DNA of 64,000 nucleotides from Paraflavitalea pollutisoli (GTDB lineage: Bacteria > Bacteroidota > Bacteroidia > Chitinophagales > Chitinophagaceae). Location: assembly GCF_029360705.1 (NCBI RefSeq), contig NZ_JARKMX010000014.1:620001-684000 (forward strand). The letters run 5' to 3'. Positions within the stretch are counted from its first letter, which is position 1. Each line of letters opens with the position of its first letter. The position numbers and the translations under genes were made by a program. Of this stretch, positions 1-8,532 are shown piece by piece. The notes beneath the pieces were generated by a model that searched no databases, had not been told where the DNA came from, and was given only the letters and a program-made list of their open reading frames with translations.

Positions 1-37
1 TGAAGAAGGTGGAGTAAGGTAAATCTTTTCAAAAAGT

Positions 38-71
38 AAAAAAGCAAAAGGCGATTGTCTTTTGCCTTTTT
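38..71. terminator. Bidirectional intrinsic terminator
   Basis: GCAAAAG at 44-50 pairs with CTTTTGC at 59-65 around an 8-base loop. The stem is extended by A-runs on the left and T-runs on the right, so a T-tract follows the hairpin on both strands. It lies 42 bases past the stop of the minus-strand synthetase gene and probably ends that transcript. No gene can be assigned in bases 1-37. Confidence 0.7.
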
Positions 72-112
72 ATGATCGTATGCCAAGGTGATAAAATACC
101 CTGCTTCGCGAC

Positions 113-1003
113 TCATCCCGGCAACAACAAAGCACCCAGATCTTCCCAATCACTGACGGGCTCTTTATGACCGAGCATTCCAGCGATCATGGTATAGACA
201 TCGGCTGCTGTTTTTCCTTCCTTGCGCCAGTATTGAATGGAGGTATCTGAAGCAGACTTGGAAAGCTTCATTTCGCCCTCTTTTTTCAACAGTGGGTGAT
301 GGTAAAAAGTAGTATTTAAAAAAGGTTGATCCTGTAAGAGCGTCGCGAGGTAAAGTTGTGCCAGCGTTGAGTCATAGAGATCTTCGCCACGCACCACCAG
401 GTCAACACCATAGTGGTGATCATCTACCACCGAAGCCAGTTGATAGGATGGATAACCATCCTTTTTGCGCACCACGAAATACTGCATGGTGGCCGGTAAA
501 CGCGCCTCCACACTGTTGTAGGGCCATTTCTTCATCCGCAATGGCCGGTCAGCGCTCGTATATACACGCCAATTCACCTCAGGCGTCTCCAACGGAATGG
601 ATTTCAGCAAACAGGTACCCAGGTAGGCTTCACCACCCTCCGCTGCTACCTGGCTGCGCGAACAATTGCAGGCGAACACCGCGTTCTTATCCTCCAGTCG
701 CATCAGCGCTGCTGCATATTGCGGCATGCGGTGCACCTGCGAATATTCTTTTTCAAACTGGGCTGCATCCCTTGGGCCTTCATCCCACGGAATTTCGAGG
801 AAATTCAGCGTATCGAATATATCCTGTACAAATGCCGGCTGCACCCGCTGCCGGTCGAGGTCGTCGATACGCAGCAGGATGCTGGCGCCCGCCCGGCGGG
901 CCATAGCAGCCGTCAGCGCAAAAGACAGTGCGTTGCCCAGGTGCAGGTAGCCGCTGGGAGTGGGTGCGATCCTTGTTTTCTTAAAAGACGGATTTTGTAG
1001 CAT
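113..1003 (-). CDS. gluQRS: Glutamyl-Q tRNA(Asp) synthetase-like protein
   Basis: A 296-residue class I aminoacyl-tRNA synthetase catalytic core. The HIGH-type motif is HLGN (residues 21-24) and the KMSKS-type motif is KLSKS (246-250). A zinc-site pattern C112-x-C114-x12-Y127-x3-C131 matches the arrangement known in GluQ-RS (YadB). The protein ends soon after KLSKS and lacks the C-terminal anticodon-binding domain of a full GltX (about 470-500 residues). The expected role is to attach glutamate to the queuosine base at position 34 of tRNA(Asp), a cytoplasmic tRNA modification. It is a single gene divergent from the glycosidase at 1098. A truncated GltX-like protein of other function is the main alternative. 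Confidence 0.78.
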   Translation of the reverse strand: MLQNPSFKKTRIAPTPSGYLHLGNALSFALTAAMARRAGASILLRIDDLDRQRVQPAFVQDIFDTLNFLEIPWDEGPRDAAQFEKEYSQVHRMPQYAAALMRLEDKNAVFACNCSRSQVAAEGGEAYLGTCLLKSIPLETPEVNWRVYTSADRPLRMKKWPYNSVEARLPATMQYFVVRKKDGYPSYQLASVVDDHHYGVDLVVRGEDLYDSTLAQLYLATLLQDQPFLNTTFYHHPLLKKEGEMKLSKSASDTSIQYWRKEGKTAADVYTMIAGMLGHKEPVSDWEDLGALLLPG

Positions 1004-1035
1004 CAGTGCAAACGGTTGAACAATTAGGAGAATGG

Positions 1036-1068
1036 TTTCAATATTCTGGCAAGTTTAATGAATATTTG
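1036..1068 (+). promoter_or_regulatory. Possible Bacteroidota-type promoter for the glycosidase
   Basis: AATATTTG at 1061-1068 has one mismatch to the Bacteroidota -7 element TAnnTTTG. TTTC at 1036-1039 lies 21 bases upstream, where the -33 TTTG/TTG element is expected. The site is 30 bases before the ATG at 1098. The match is weak and rests on two short motifs. Confidence 0.3.
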
Positions 1069-1097
1069 TTCAATTATTCATTCCACCACTGTCAGTC

Positions 1098-3359
1098 ATG
1101 AGAAGAATTCCGCTTGGTTGCTTGCTGTCCATGATCTTTTTGCCGGTTGTATCCGCATTTGCGCAGCCATCCGGCAAACACAATTTATCATTCAACCAGC
1201 TCGCCAACCGCTGGGATGAAGCCATGCCTCTTGGAAATGGCATGCTGGGTGCACTCATCTGGCAGAAGCAATCCAAACTACGTCTTTCGCTCGATCGCGC
1301 TGATCTCTGGGATGAAAGAAAGGCGATGGATATTTCGAAGTTTAATTTTGCCTGGGTAGAGCAACAGGTGTTGAAAAAAGATTACAAACCCGTACAACAA
1401 CTGGGTGACTATCCCTACGACAATGTCCCCTATCCTACCAAACTACCCGCCGCGGCCATGGAATTTGACATAGCATCCCTGGGTAAGGTAGTATCCAATA
1501 CGCTCGATATACAAACTGCACTCAACACGTTGAAATTCGCCAATGGCGTCGTATTCAACTGCTATATCCACGCCACAGATCCCGTTGGCTATTTCGGATT
1601 TGAAAATCTATCAGCTGGTAAGTTCGCTGATCTGTTGCCCAAACTGATCGTGCACAATTACAACAATGGCAAAACCAACGGCAGCGATAACAGTCATGCG
1701 GGCCAGGGCCTGGAAAAACTGGGATACCAAAAAGGAACTGTTACCCAAACAACTAACAGTATCCGCTATCGTCAGCCTACCTATGACGAACACTTTTACG
1801 AAGTATTGGTGCAGTGGACGAAAATGCCCAATAACAAACTGATCGGCAGCTGGACGGTATCCAACGACAAAGCAGCCAGCCTGCCTAAGATCGACTCTAC
1901 CAGCGCTGAACCAACCGGCTGGCCAACCCATATCACCTGGTGGCAACAGTACTGGGCACAATCATCGGTGAGCCTGCCGGATGCCGCCCTTGAGAAGCAA
2001 TACTATCTCGAGCTCTATAAATTGGGCAGCGTTGCCCGCGCCGGAGCACCAGCCATCACCTTACAAGCCGTATGGACCGCCGACAATGGTAGCCTGCCGC
2101 CCTGGAAAGGAGATTTCCACAACGACCTCAATACACAATTAAGTTACTGGCCTGCTTATACCGGTAACCGGCTGGCTGAAGCAGCCACCTTTACCGATTG
2201 GTTGTGGAAGATCAAGCCGAAGAACCAGCAATACACCAAACACTATTTCGGCGTAAAAGGTCTCAATGTACCCGGCGTGGCTACTTTGAGTGGCGACCCG
2301 ATGGGTGGCTGGATCCAATATTCCTTATCCCCTACTGTGGGTGCCTGGTGCGCACAGCATTTCTATTGGCAATGGAAGTATTCGATGGACAAACTGTTTC
2401 TGAAGGAGCGAGCGTATCCCTACCTGCACGAAGCGGCTACCTACCTCGAACGGATTACCCGGCTTAAAAATGGCGTACGCAAATTGCCTTTGAGTAGCAG
2501 TCCGGAATACAACAACAATGACATCAGTGCGTGGTTCCTGGAATGGAGCAATTTCGATTTATCCCTGGCCAAATTTCTCTTTGCCGCAGCAGCGGAAGTG
2601 AGCGATGCAGCGGGTAAGAAATCGGAAGCCAAGCATTGGAAAGCCGTCTTGGATCAATTACCCGCGTATGAAGTGAATGAAACGGGTTTTACGGTCGCGC
2701 CGGGTCAGAACCTGAACGAATCGCACCGGCATTTCTCTCAGTATATGTCAATCTATCCCCTGGCCCTGCTCGACATCAACCGGCCTGCTGATAAACCGAT
2801 CATCGAAAACTCGCTCCGGCGCATCGAAAAAATGGGTACCCGCGCCTGGTGCGGTTATTCTTTTGCGTGGATGGCCTGTCTGTATGCCCGCACTTACCAG
2901 GCCGACAGTGCGCTACGCCAGTTGCAGATCTTTGCCTCCAACTTCTGTTCGCCCAATAGCTTTCATCTGAATGGCGACCAGAAAGGCGGCCAGTACTCCG
3001 GCTTCACCTACCGCCCTTTTACACTCGAAGGCAATTTTGCTTTTGCGCAAGGCGTGCATGAACTGTTGCTGCAAAGCCGGCAGGGGTATGTAGAAGTATT
3101 TCCGGCCGTGCCGAAAAGTTGGGATGATGTATCATTCAGCAGTCTGCGGGCAGCTGGCGGATTGCTGATATCGGCCACCAAGGTGGAAGGACTGAGTACC
3201 ACGGTCGAGATCAAAGCGGAGAAAGGCGGGCTAGTTCGCGTCAAACTGCCCTTCACGCATTACCAATGCTCCGACCGTACGAAACCTATTGAATCCAAAG
3301 ATGGCATTCTCACGTTTCTGATGAGCGCTGGAGAAAGCGTGACGTTTATCGGGCGGTAG
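1098..3359 (+). CDS. Secreted glycoside hydrolase, GH95-like (alpha-L-fucosidase family)
   Basis: A 753-residue protein with a signal peptide (about residues 1-22, ending AFA before QPSG), so periplasmic or exported. The N-terminal domain has the LGNGMLGA and DRADLWD motifs typical of GH95 and related families. The alpha/alpha-barrel region has NDLNTQLSYWPA at about 342-353, which corresponds to the GH95 segment carrying the two catalytic Asn residues. Here that pair reads D-L-N instead of N-x-N. SSSPE at about 466-470 resembles the segment holding the general acid Glu. The usual reaction is inverting hydrolysis of alpha-L-fucosides or galactosides in plant or animal glycans. The Asn-to-Asp change makes the substrate uncertain, and a GH95-related subfamily is possible. 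No SusC/D genes are nearby, so this is not a complete polysaccharide utilisation locus. Confidence 0.72.
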   Translation: MRRIPLGCLLSMIFLPVVSAFAQPSGKHNLSFNQLANRWDEAMPLGNGMLGALIWQKQSKLRLSLDRADLWDERKAMDISKFNFAWVEQQVLKKDYKPVQQLGDYPYDNVPYPTKLPAAAMEFDIASLGKVVSNTLDIQTALNTLKFANGVVFNCYIHATDPVGYFGFENLSAGKFADLLPKLIVHNYNNGKTNGSDNSHAGQGLEKLGYQKGTVTQTTNSIRYRQPTYDEHFYEVLVQWTKMPNNKLIGSWTVSNDKAASLPKIDSTSAEPTGWPTHITWWQQYWAQSSVSLPDAALEKQYYLELYKLGSVARAGAPAITLQAVWTADNGSLPPWKGDFHNDLNTQLSYWPAYTGNRLAEAATFTDWLWKIKPKNQQYTKHYFGVKGLNVPGVATLSGDPMGGWIQYSLSPTVGAWCAQHFYWQWKYSMDKLFLKERAYPYLHEAATYLERITRLKNGVRKLPLSSSPEYNNNDISAWFLEWSNFDLSLAKFLFAAAAEVSDAAGKKSEAKHWKAVLDQLPAYEVNETGFTVAPGQNLNESHRHFSQYMSIYPLALLDINRPADKPIIENSLRRIEKMGTRAWCGYSFAWMACLYARTYQADSALRQLQIFASNFCSPNSFHLNGDQKGGQYSGFTYRPFTLEGNFAFAQGVHELLLQSRQGYVEVFPAVPKSWDDVSFSSLRAAGGLLISATKVEGLSTTVEIKAEKGGLVRVKLPFTHYQCSDRTKPIESKDGILTFLMSAGESVTFIGR

Positions 3360-3755
3360 ATCCGCGCCACAAAACCTGGCAAAACAGGCGCATTCCACTT
3401 CCACCACCGATCAACCACCAATAACACCCATAAACCAATAACAATCAACCATTCAGTATCATTCTCCAGCCACATGGTCGGAGAACTGTCTGTTCCCACT
3501 CTACACATCCTCTACACATCCTCTGAATCCTCTCTGGTAAGCAGAGCATATCCAGAAGGGGTGCAGACCATGTGCAGACAATATCCAGGCAATGTGGCGA
3601 GAAACCAGCAGCTAATGAACATCCACCCTATGCACACGCTTGCTAAACGCATTTAAAAACTCCTACATGGCCCCAAAACCCATCAAGCAAGAGTAAGACC
3701 CAAAAGCCAGTTCCGGGCGCTTAAAACGCCTTAAAATCGATGGCGGAATTTCAAC
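3360..3755. other. Intergenic stretch without recognised gene
   Basis: About 400 bases between the glycosidase stop and the terminator of the sensor kinase gene. The short reading frames here have no start context, signal peptide or family resemblance. The only structure seen is a small direct repeat, CTCTACACATC at 3499-3509 and again at 3510-3520, followed by a degraded third copy. No clear hairpin terminator for the glycosidase was found. Confidence 0.6.
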
Positions 3756-3784
3756 AAAAAAAGGGCTCAAAAAGCCCCTTTTTT
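3756..3784 (-). terminator. Intrinsic terminator of the regulator-kinase operon
   Basis: AGCCC/GGGCT stem (63-67 and 73-77 of the 37xx block) with a CAAAA loop, flanked by seven A on the left and six T on the right. It therefore works on both strands. It lies about 50 bases beyond the sensor kinase stop on the minus strand. Confidence 0.65.
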
Positions 3785-3832
3785 ATAAATCTTTTTTTAT
3801 ACGCCAGGTTTTCTGGCGAAAAACCGGCGCAA

Positions 3833-5179
3833 TTAAAACTGCAAACTGAAAGCCGTACCCTCGCCCTCCACGGAGTTGACGTTGATCTGCCCCCGGTGCA
3901 GCATCATGATCTGCTTACACAAACTGAGGCCAATACCACTTCCACTTTTCTTCGTGCTGAAGAAGGGTATGAATATTTTATCCAACAACTCTTCCGGCAT
4001 ACCGATACCATTGTCAGCCACCTTGACGACCACCCGGCGATTGGATGCCAGATAACCCGACAATACGATCCGTGGCTCTGCCTGGTCCTTCACCGCCTCC
4101 ATGGCATTCACCACGAGATTGATCAGCACCTGCTCCACCAAGCTCGTATCGGCTTCCAGCATCAGGTCGGGATCTTTGAGGATGATCTCCATCTCGATGT
4201 TCTTGGCATCCAGCGTCGGTTCCATCAATTGGTGCAGGTTCTCGAACAGGTCGCGCACATATACCTTCTTCAGGTTGGGTTGTGTGATCTTGTTGAGGTT
4301 ACGGTAAGTCTCGGCAAATTTCAACAACCCTTCACTGCGCCGCTTGATCGTATCGATGCCCAGCTCCAGGTCATCGAGCTGGCCGCCTTTGTTATCGAGC
4401 GAACCCATCGACTCCTGCAAACGCAACTTCAACGTGGCTGCCAGTGAAGAAATGGGTGCAATGGAATTCATGATCTCATGGGTCATTACACTCAACAGTT
4501 TCTGCCAGGCTTTCGACTCCGTTTCGTCCAATGCTTCGTTTACGTTTTGAAAGGCCACCAGTTTGTATACAACACCTTCCGTCTGGAAAGCAGTCGCTGA
4601 CAACAGTACTTTCACGGCATTCTTTTCCGGGTGCGCCGTTGCGATCTTGCTGTCGCCGGGCTTCAGGATGAGTACCTGCCGGTACAGATCGCCATCGCGC
4701 TTGGACAACGAATGGATCGTTTTCAGGTAAGGCAATTGCAACATACGCTTCAATGCCTCATTCATCCACACTACATCTCCTCCCTCCTCTTTGAACATCA
4801 GTATGCCGGTATCGATCAGTTCAAGTATCTTTTGCAAATACTGGTATTGCGTTTCTTTCTCCTTGCTGATCACCTTGAACGTAGAATTGATCTCGTTGAA
4901 TCCCTTGCGCAACGGTTGAAGTTCTACCGGGGCATGTTTCACATCGAAATACCGGGAGAAATCCCGGTAATGTACCGACTCCACAAACGCATTCAATTCA
5001 TCGTGCGCCTTCCGCTGAAAACGGTACAGGTCCACCATCTGGTAAGCGATCACCGGCAACATGATCACCAGGTAGATAAAATACTGGTGCACGATCAGGA
5101 AGGCGGTGGCCGTCAATGTTACCAGCAACAGGAAAATGCGGCTCAGGATGCGCCATTCTATATTCCGAAAATCCATCAT
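3833..5179 (-). CDS. Membrane sensor histidine kinase, NtrB-like
   Basis: A 448-residue protein. Two adjacent hydrophobic segments at about 13-30 and 33-48 form an N-terminal hairpin anchor with almost no periplasmic sensor. A linker follows, then a PAS-like region (about 110-215). The HisKA box THEIMNSIAP carries the predicted phospho-acceptor His234. The HATPase domain shows the N box (INLVVNAMEA), G1 (ADNGIGMP) and G2 (GSGIGLSLC). The gene lies 90 bases downstream of the sigma-54 response regulator on the same strand, so the two very probably form a two-component pair. Lack of a periplasmic domain suggests it senses the membrane, or a signal through its PAS domain. The overlapping plus-strand frame is a shadow. 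Confidence 0.9.
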   Translation of the reverse strand: MMDFRNIEWRILSRIFLLLVTLTATAFLIVHQYFIYLVIMLPVIAYQMVDLYRFQRKAHDELNAFVESVHYRDFSRYFDVKHAPVELQPLRKGFNEINSTFKVISKEKETQYQYLQKILELIDTGILMFKEEGGDVVWMNEALKRMLQLPYLKTIHSLSKRDGDLYRQVLILKPGDSKIATAHPEKNAVKVLLSATAFQTEGVVYKLVAFQNVNEALDETESKAWQKLLSVMTHEIMNSIAPISSLAATLKLRLQESMGSLDNKGGQLDDLELGIDTIKRRSEGLLKFAETYRNLNKITQPNLKKVYVRDLFENLHQLMEPTLDAKNIEMEIILKDPDLMLEADTSLVEQVLINLVVNAMEAVKDQAEPRIVLSGYLASNRRVVVKVADNGIGMPEELLDKIFIPFFSTKKSGSGIGLSLCKQIMMLHRGQINVNSVEGEGTAFSLQF

Positions 5180-5269
5180 AATAGTTCCGTTTCACTAAGG
5201 TTTGCCTCGTTACCGGGGCTTCTGAATGGCAGGCACCAGTCTGTTGGGGGTGGTGTACCGGCCGGCCGT

Positions 5270-6634
5270 CTAAATATCGTATTTACTCAGTCTTCTGTAC
5301 AAAGCAGTCCGGGTAAGGCCCAGCTCCTTAGCGGCCTTGGTGATATTCCCATTGTGCTTTTCGATCACGCGCAAAATGGTATTCTTTTCCACCGAACTCA
5401 GTTTCAGTTCGTCAGGTTCCGAATCCACGACCACCGTCGATTCGATGGGTGAGAAGATCAGGTCGCTGGCCTGCAGCACATTGCCATCGGCCATGATCAC
5501 GGCCCGCTCGATGGTGTATTGCAATTCACGAATATTGCCGGGGTAATGGTAGGTCAGTAATTTCTCCATTGCGCGGGTGTCGAACTCCAGTACCGGCTTG
5601 AGGTATTTGTTGCTATAGATCTTACTGAAATGTTTGGCCAGCAAAATGATGTCATTATCGCGCTTGCGCAAGGGTGGCACCATGATCTCTACGGTATTGA
5701 TGCGATAGATCAGGTCTTTGCGGAACTTGCTCTCGTTGGCCAATTCGGGCAACGGCACATTGGTGGCGCAGATGAGGCGGATATTGATGGGCAGCGGGTC
5801 GTTGGTACCCAGGCGTGTTACCTGCCGATTCTGTAACACACTCAATAATTTGGCCTGCTGGTGCAGCGAGATATTGCCAATTTCATCAAGGAACAGTGTG
5901 CCTCCATTGGCGCCTTCAAAGCGCCCAACGCGGTCTTCGCGCGCGTCGGTGAAAGCCCCTTTCTTGTGGCCAAAGAGCTCACTTTCAAACAGGCTCTCGG
6001 TCAGCGCGCCGACATCGACCTTGACATAGGCCTTATCTGCCCGTAGCGAATGCTGGTGAATGGCTTTGGCGATCAGGTCCTTACCGGTACCGTTTTCACC
6101 AAGTATCAAGATATTCGCATCCGTGGGAGCGATCTTCTCGATCTTATAGAAGATATCGCGCATGATCTCCGACTCGCCCAGCAATTCCTTGCCGATGATC
6201 GAGTCATTGGACAGGGCCGGCCCGGCAGCTGCCTTGCCCGACGTTGTACGCTTCAGTGCGTCCTTGATGGTCGTGATCAGTTTTTCGTTGTGCCAGGGTT
6301 TTACCACAAAATCGGCCGCCCCTTCTTTCAGGCTGCGCACCGCCAGGTCAATATCGCCATAGGCTGTGATCATGATTACCGCTGCCTCCGACTTGAACTC
6401 TTTCTTCACTTTGCTGAGCCAAAATATGCCCTCGTTGCCCGTATTGATCGAACTGGTGAAATTCATGTCGAGCAGGATCACATCGAAAGTCTGCTTGGAT
6501 AGCAGCCAACGCAGGTTTTCGGGGTTCTTTTCCGTAACCACCTCTTTGGCTTCGGTCTTGAGCAGGAGGCGTACGGCCGTCAACACATCGGTATCATCAT
6601 CAATGATTAAAACACTGGCATTCTTTAGTAACAT
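5270..6634 (-). CDS. Sigma-54 response regulator, NtrC family
   Basis: 454 residues from the chosen ATG at 6634. An upstream in-frame start at 6676 adds 14 residues that do not belong to the receiver fold, so it was rejected. The receiver domain has the acidic cluster IDDD (11-14), phospho-acceptor Asp56 and Lys112 in VKPW. The AAA+ domain has Walker A GENGTGKD (179-186), the sigma-54 contact loop as GAFTDA (226-231; canonical GAFTGA) and Walker B TLFLDE (246-251). A Fis-type helix-turn-helix with ITKAAKELGLTRTALYRRL lies at the C-terminus. It activates RpoN promoters after phosphorylation by the kinase encoded next to it. The paired sites at 6746-6786 and 53224-53264 are the likely targets, and the first pair lies about 110 bases upstream of this gene. 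Confidence 0.93.
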   Translation of the reverse strand: MLLKNASVLIIDDDTDVLTAVRLLLKTEAKEVVTEKNPENLRWLLSKQTFDVILLDMNFTSSINTGNEGIFWLSKVKKEFKSEAAVIMITAYGDIDLAVRSLKEGAADFVVKPWHNEKLITTIKDALKRTTSGKAAAGPALSNDSIIGKELLGESEIMRDIFYKIEKIAPTDANILILGENGTGKDLIAKAIHQHSLRADKAYVKVDVGALTESLFESELFGHKKGAFTDAREDRVGRFEGANGGTLFLDEIGNISLHQQAKLLSVLQNRQVTRLGTNDPLPINIRLICATNVPLPELANESKFRKDLIYRINTVEIMVPPLRKRDNDIILLAKHFSKIYSNKYLKPVLEFDTRAMEKLLTYHYPGNIRELQYTIERAVIMADGNVLQASDLIFSPIESTVVVDSEPDELKLSSVEKNTILRVIEKHNGNITKAAKELGLTRTALYRRLSKYDI

Positions 6635-6745
6635 AATGGGGAAAATATATATTGAGTTGGATGCAACATAACGCAACTACAATTATACCATAATTACAAA
6701 GGCATGGCAAACAATTTTTTACGCAAAAACAGCCTTTCAGGCCAA

Positions 6746-6786
6746 CTGTATCGAAAGCGGACAGTGGTTGTAGCGGTAACGAACAG
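6746..6786 (+). promoter_or_regulatory. Paired activator binding sites, copy 1
   Basis: Two related sites in tandem. Site A runs 6745-6765 (ACTGT at 6745-6749 and ACAGT at 6761-6765 form an inverted repeat around 11 bases). Site B runs 6768-6787 (TTGTA-CGG-AACGAACA). Their TGTA starts are 22 bases apart, about two helical turns. The block matches 34 of 41 bases of the block at 53224-53264, and both have site B 69 bases before a TGG core. The position, roughly 85-110 bases upstream of the expected start point, is typical of sigma-54 activator sites. The regulator at 5270-6634 is the inferred binder. Confidence 0.8.
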
Positions 6787-6834
6787 ATTCGTAGAGAAGC
6801 TGCGCCTAAGTAACTGGCTATCATAACACTTGCA

Positions 6835-6852
6835 TTCTGGCACGGCGTTGCT
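6835..6852 (+). promoter_or_regulatory. Sigma-54-like core promoter of operon 1
   Basis: TTCTGGCACG at 6835-6844 and TTGCT at 6848-6852 match the -24 and -12 elements. The GG and GC dinucleotides are separated by 9 bases, one fewer than the canonical 10. The second operon has the same spacing at 53313-53329, which argues against chance. A transcript would start near 6863. It would drive the adaptor at 6962 and the genes that follow. Confidence 0.72.
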
Positions 6853-6897
6853 TTCTTAGTAGGACAATTAGGTATTTCTCATGTGATTGTTATTGTG

Positions 6898-6932
6898 GTC
6901 ATCCGGCCATCAGCCAGCCGGATGACTTTTTT
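6898..6932 (+). terminator. Intrinsic terminator/attenuator in the operon 1 leader
   Basis: GTCATCCGGC (6898-6907) pairs perfectly with GCCGGATGAC (6917-6926) around a 9-base loop and is followed at once by six T (6927-6932). No plus-strand gene lies upstream, so this terminator sits inside the leader, between the sigma-54-like core and the GTG at 6962. It may be an attenuator, or it may end a short RNA of about 70 bases. On the minus strand there is no T-tract. Confidence 0.75.
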
Positions 6933-6961
6933 AAAAAAACTAAATTCTAAAAGCATATACC

Positions 6962-8218
6962 GTGGACAGAGTCATTGCCAAAAAGAAGTGGTCGAGCAAA
7001 AAAGTCTTAACGATCGGAGGTATTGTAGCCCTTGCCGGCCTGATCGGCGCCAGCATTTATTTCACCTCGGGTAAAAAACGCCTGAATGTCGACACGGAAC
7101 GTATTACCATCAGTGAGGTCAAGAAAAATGCATTCCAGGAAACTATTCCTATCAACGGCGTCGTATTACCGATCACCACCATTTACCTCGATGCCCAGGA
7201 AGGTGGCCGGGTGGAAGAAAAGTTCGTGGAAGACGGGACCGTCATGAAAAAAGGCCAACCGATCCTCCGCCTCTCCAACCCTGACCTGGCACTGAACCTC
7301 GTCAACCAGGAAACCTCGGTGTACAACCTGCTGACGCAGATGCAGATCGCGAGCAACAATGCCCAACAAAACACGGTCACCAAGCTGAACCAGATGACCG
7401 ATGTAGAAAACTCGCTCAAAGAAGCTGAGCGTATCTACAACCTCAACAAGAAGCTGTATGCCCAGAAAGTGATTGGCGAACAGGAATTCCGTCAGTCTGA
7501 AAATACGTACAACTACAACCTGCAAAAGAAAAAGCTGACGGCCGAGATCCTCAAACAGGACTCTGTATCTACCAATCAGCAGATCACGCAGGCCCGCCAG
7601 CTCTATGTTGGTTCTCAAAACGCCCTCGACCTGACCCGTAAAAAGGTTGGCGACCTGATCGTACGCTCTCCGGTGGATGGTCAATTGACCTCACTCGATG
7701 CGGAATTGGGTCAGAATAAGAACAAAGGCGAACGCCTCGGACAGATCGACGTACTCAGCGGCTTCAAAGTAAGAGCCGACATCGACGAGCATTATCTCTC
7801 CCGCATTTACAACGACCTGACCGGTACTTTCGATTTCGCCGGCAAGAGCTACAAACTCCGGATCACCAAAGTATACTCGCAGATCACCGCCGGCAGGTTC
7901 CAGGTAGATATGCAGTTTGTAGACGACGTCCCCAAGGGCATCCGTCGTGGTCAAACCTTACAGATCCGCCTGGCGCTCAGTGACGAAACGCAGGCTGTGC
8001 TCCTGGCCAAAGGTGGTTTTTACCAGCAAACCGGTGGCAACTGGATCTTCAAGGTGAGTGAAAATGGTAGCACGGCATATAAGGTCAACATCAGCCTGGG
8101 CCGTCAAAGTCCAGACTATTACGAAGTACTGGAAGGATTGAAACCTGGTGACAAAGTCGTTACCTCCAGCTACGAGAACTATGGGGATATGCAGGAATTG
8201 GTACTCAAAAAAGAATAA
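6962..8218 (+). CDS. Periplasmic adaptor (HlyD/MacA-type membrane fusion protein)
   Basis: 418 residues from a GTG start; an in-frame stop at 6941 leaves no other upstream start. One N-terminal membrane anchor lies at about 15-35. A lipoyl/barrel-sandwich half follows (TIYLDAQEGGRVEEK..., with GQPILRLSNPDL). Then come a long helical hairpin (about 105-215), the returning half (VRSPVDGQL) and a beta-barrel with membrane-proximal domain. Such proteins bridge an inner membrane transporter and a TolC channel. It is the first gene of the run, 51 bases before a small secreted protein and 315 bases before the ABC ATPase. No other adaptor is seen in the window, so it may serve all sixteen permeases. 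Confidence 0.9.
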   Translation: MDRVIAKKKWSSKKVLTIGGIVALAGLIGASIYFTSGKKRLNVDTERITISEVKKNAFQETIPINGVVLPITTIYLDAQEGGRVEEKFVEDGTVMKKGQPILRLSNPDLALNLVNQETSVYNLLTQMQIASNNAQQNTVTKLNQMTDVENSLKEAERIYNLNKKLYAQKVIGEQEFRQSENTYNYNLQKKKLTAEILKQDSVSTNQQITQARQLYVGSQNALDLTRKKVGDLIVRSPVDGQLTSLDAELGQNKNKGERLGQIDVLSGFKVRADIDEHYLSRIYNDLTGTFDFAGKSYKLRITKVYSQITAGRFQVDMQFVDDVPKGIRRGQTLQIRLALSDETQAVLLAKGGFYQQTGGNWIFKVSENGSTAYKVNISLGRQSPDYYEVLEGLKPGDKVVTSSYENYGDMQELVLKKE

Positions 8219-8268
8219 CCGGCTCATAATACCGGACAACCTGTAACATTCATCAACATTTATACGTC

Positions 8269-8487
8269 ATGAAAAGCAAGTTCACCTATGCCCTCTTACT
8301 GCTGCTTTGCGGCACCATGGGCGCCTCGTCCAACAGGAATGCGACCACCTGCGATGCGATCAAACGCACCCAGGATGCCGCCACCCTGATGGCAGAGCCA
8401 GGAACGCCGAAGGTCAATACGGAGGCCAATGCCGTCGTAGAAGCCACCGGATACCTGCCAGGATTGAACGTCGTTTTCTCCAACTAA
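8269..8487 (+). CDS. Small secreted protein of unknown function
   Basis: 72 residues. The N-terminus (about 1-20) is a plain signal peptide with a Leu-rich core followed by GASS. The mature part has one Cys (C28) and is otherwise polar, with no known family. It lies in line between the adaptor and the ATPase, 45 bases before the latter, and would be co-transcribed. It could be an accessory periplasmic peptide of the exporter, an exported substrate, or a spurious frame. The signal peptide and its spacing are the only support. Confidence 0.5.
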   Translation: MKSKFTYALLLLLCGTMGASSNRNATTCDAIKRTQDAATLMAEPGTPKVNTEANAVVEATGYLPGLNVVFSN

Positions 8488-8532
8488 CCTAACAGTCGCC
8501 GGGCGGCCGGGATAACAAATAAAACAAATAAC

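Noticed and set aside
113-1003. Assignment as a full glutamyl-tRNA synthetase (gltX)
   Set aside because: At 296 residues it lacks the anticodon-binding domain and has the zinc-site pattern of GluQ-RS.
1044-1062. TTCTGGCAAG upstream of the glycosidase, resembling the -24 element
   Set aside because: No GC-type -12 element at 9 or 10 bases and no paired activator sites upstream.
3740-4447. 235-codon plus-strand frame opposite the sensor kinase
   Set aside because: It overlaps the conserved ATPase domain of the kinase and begins inside a terminator.
6682-6704. TATAAT and TGCCTTTG on the minus strand upstream of the response regulator
   Set aside because: AT-rich sequence gives such matches easily, and neither has a convincing partner element at the right distance.
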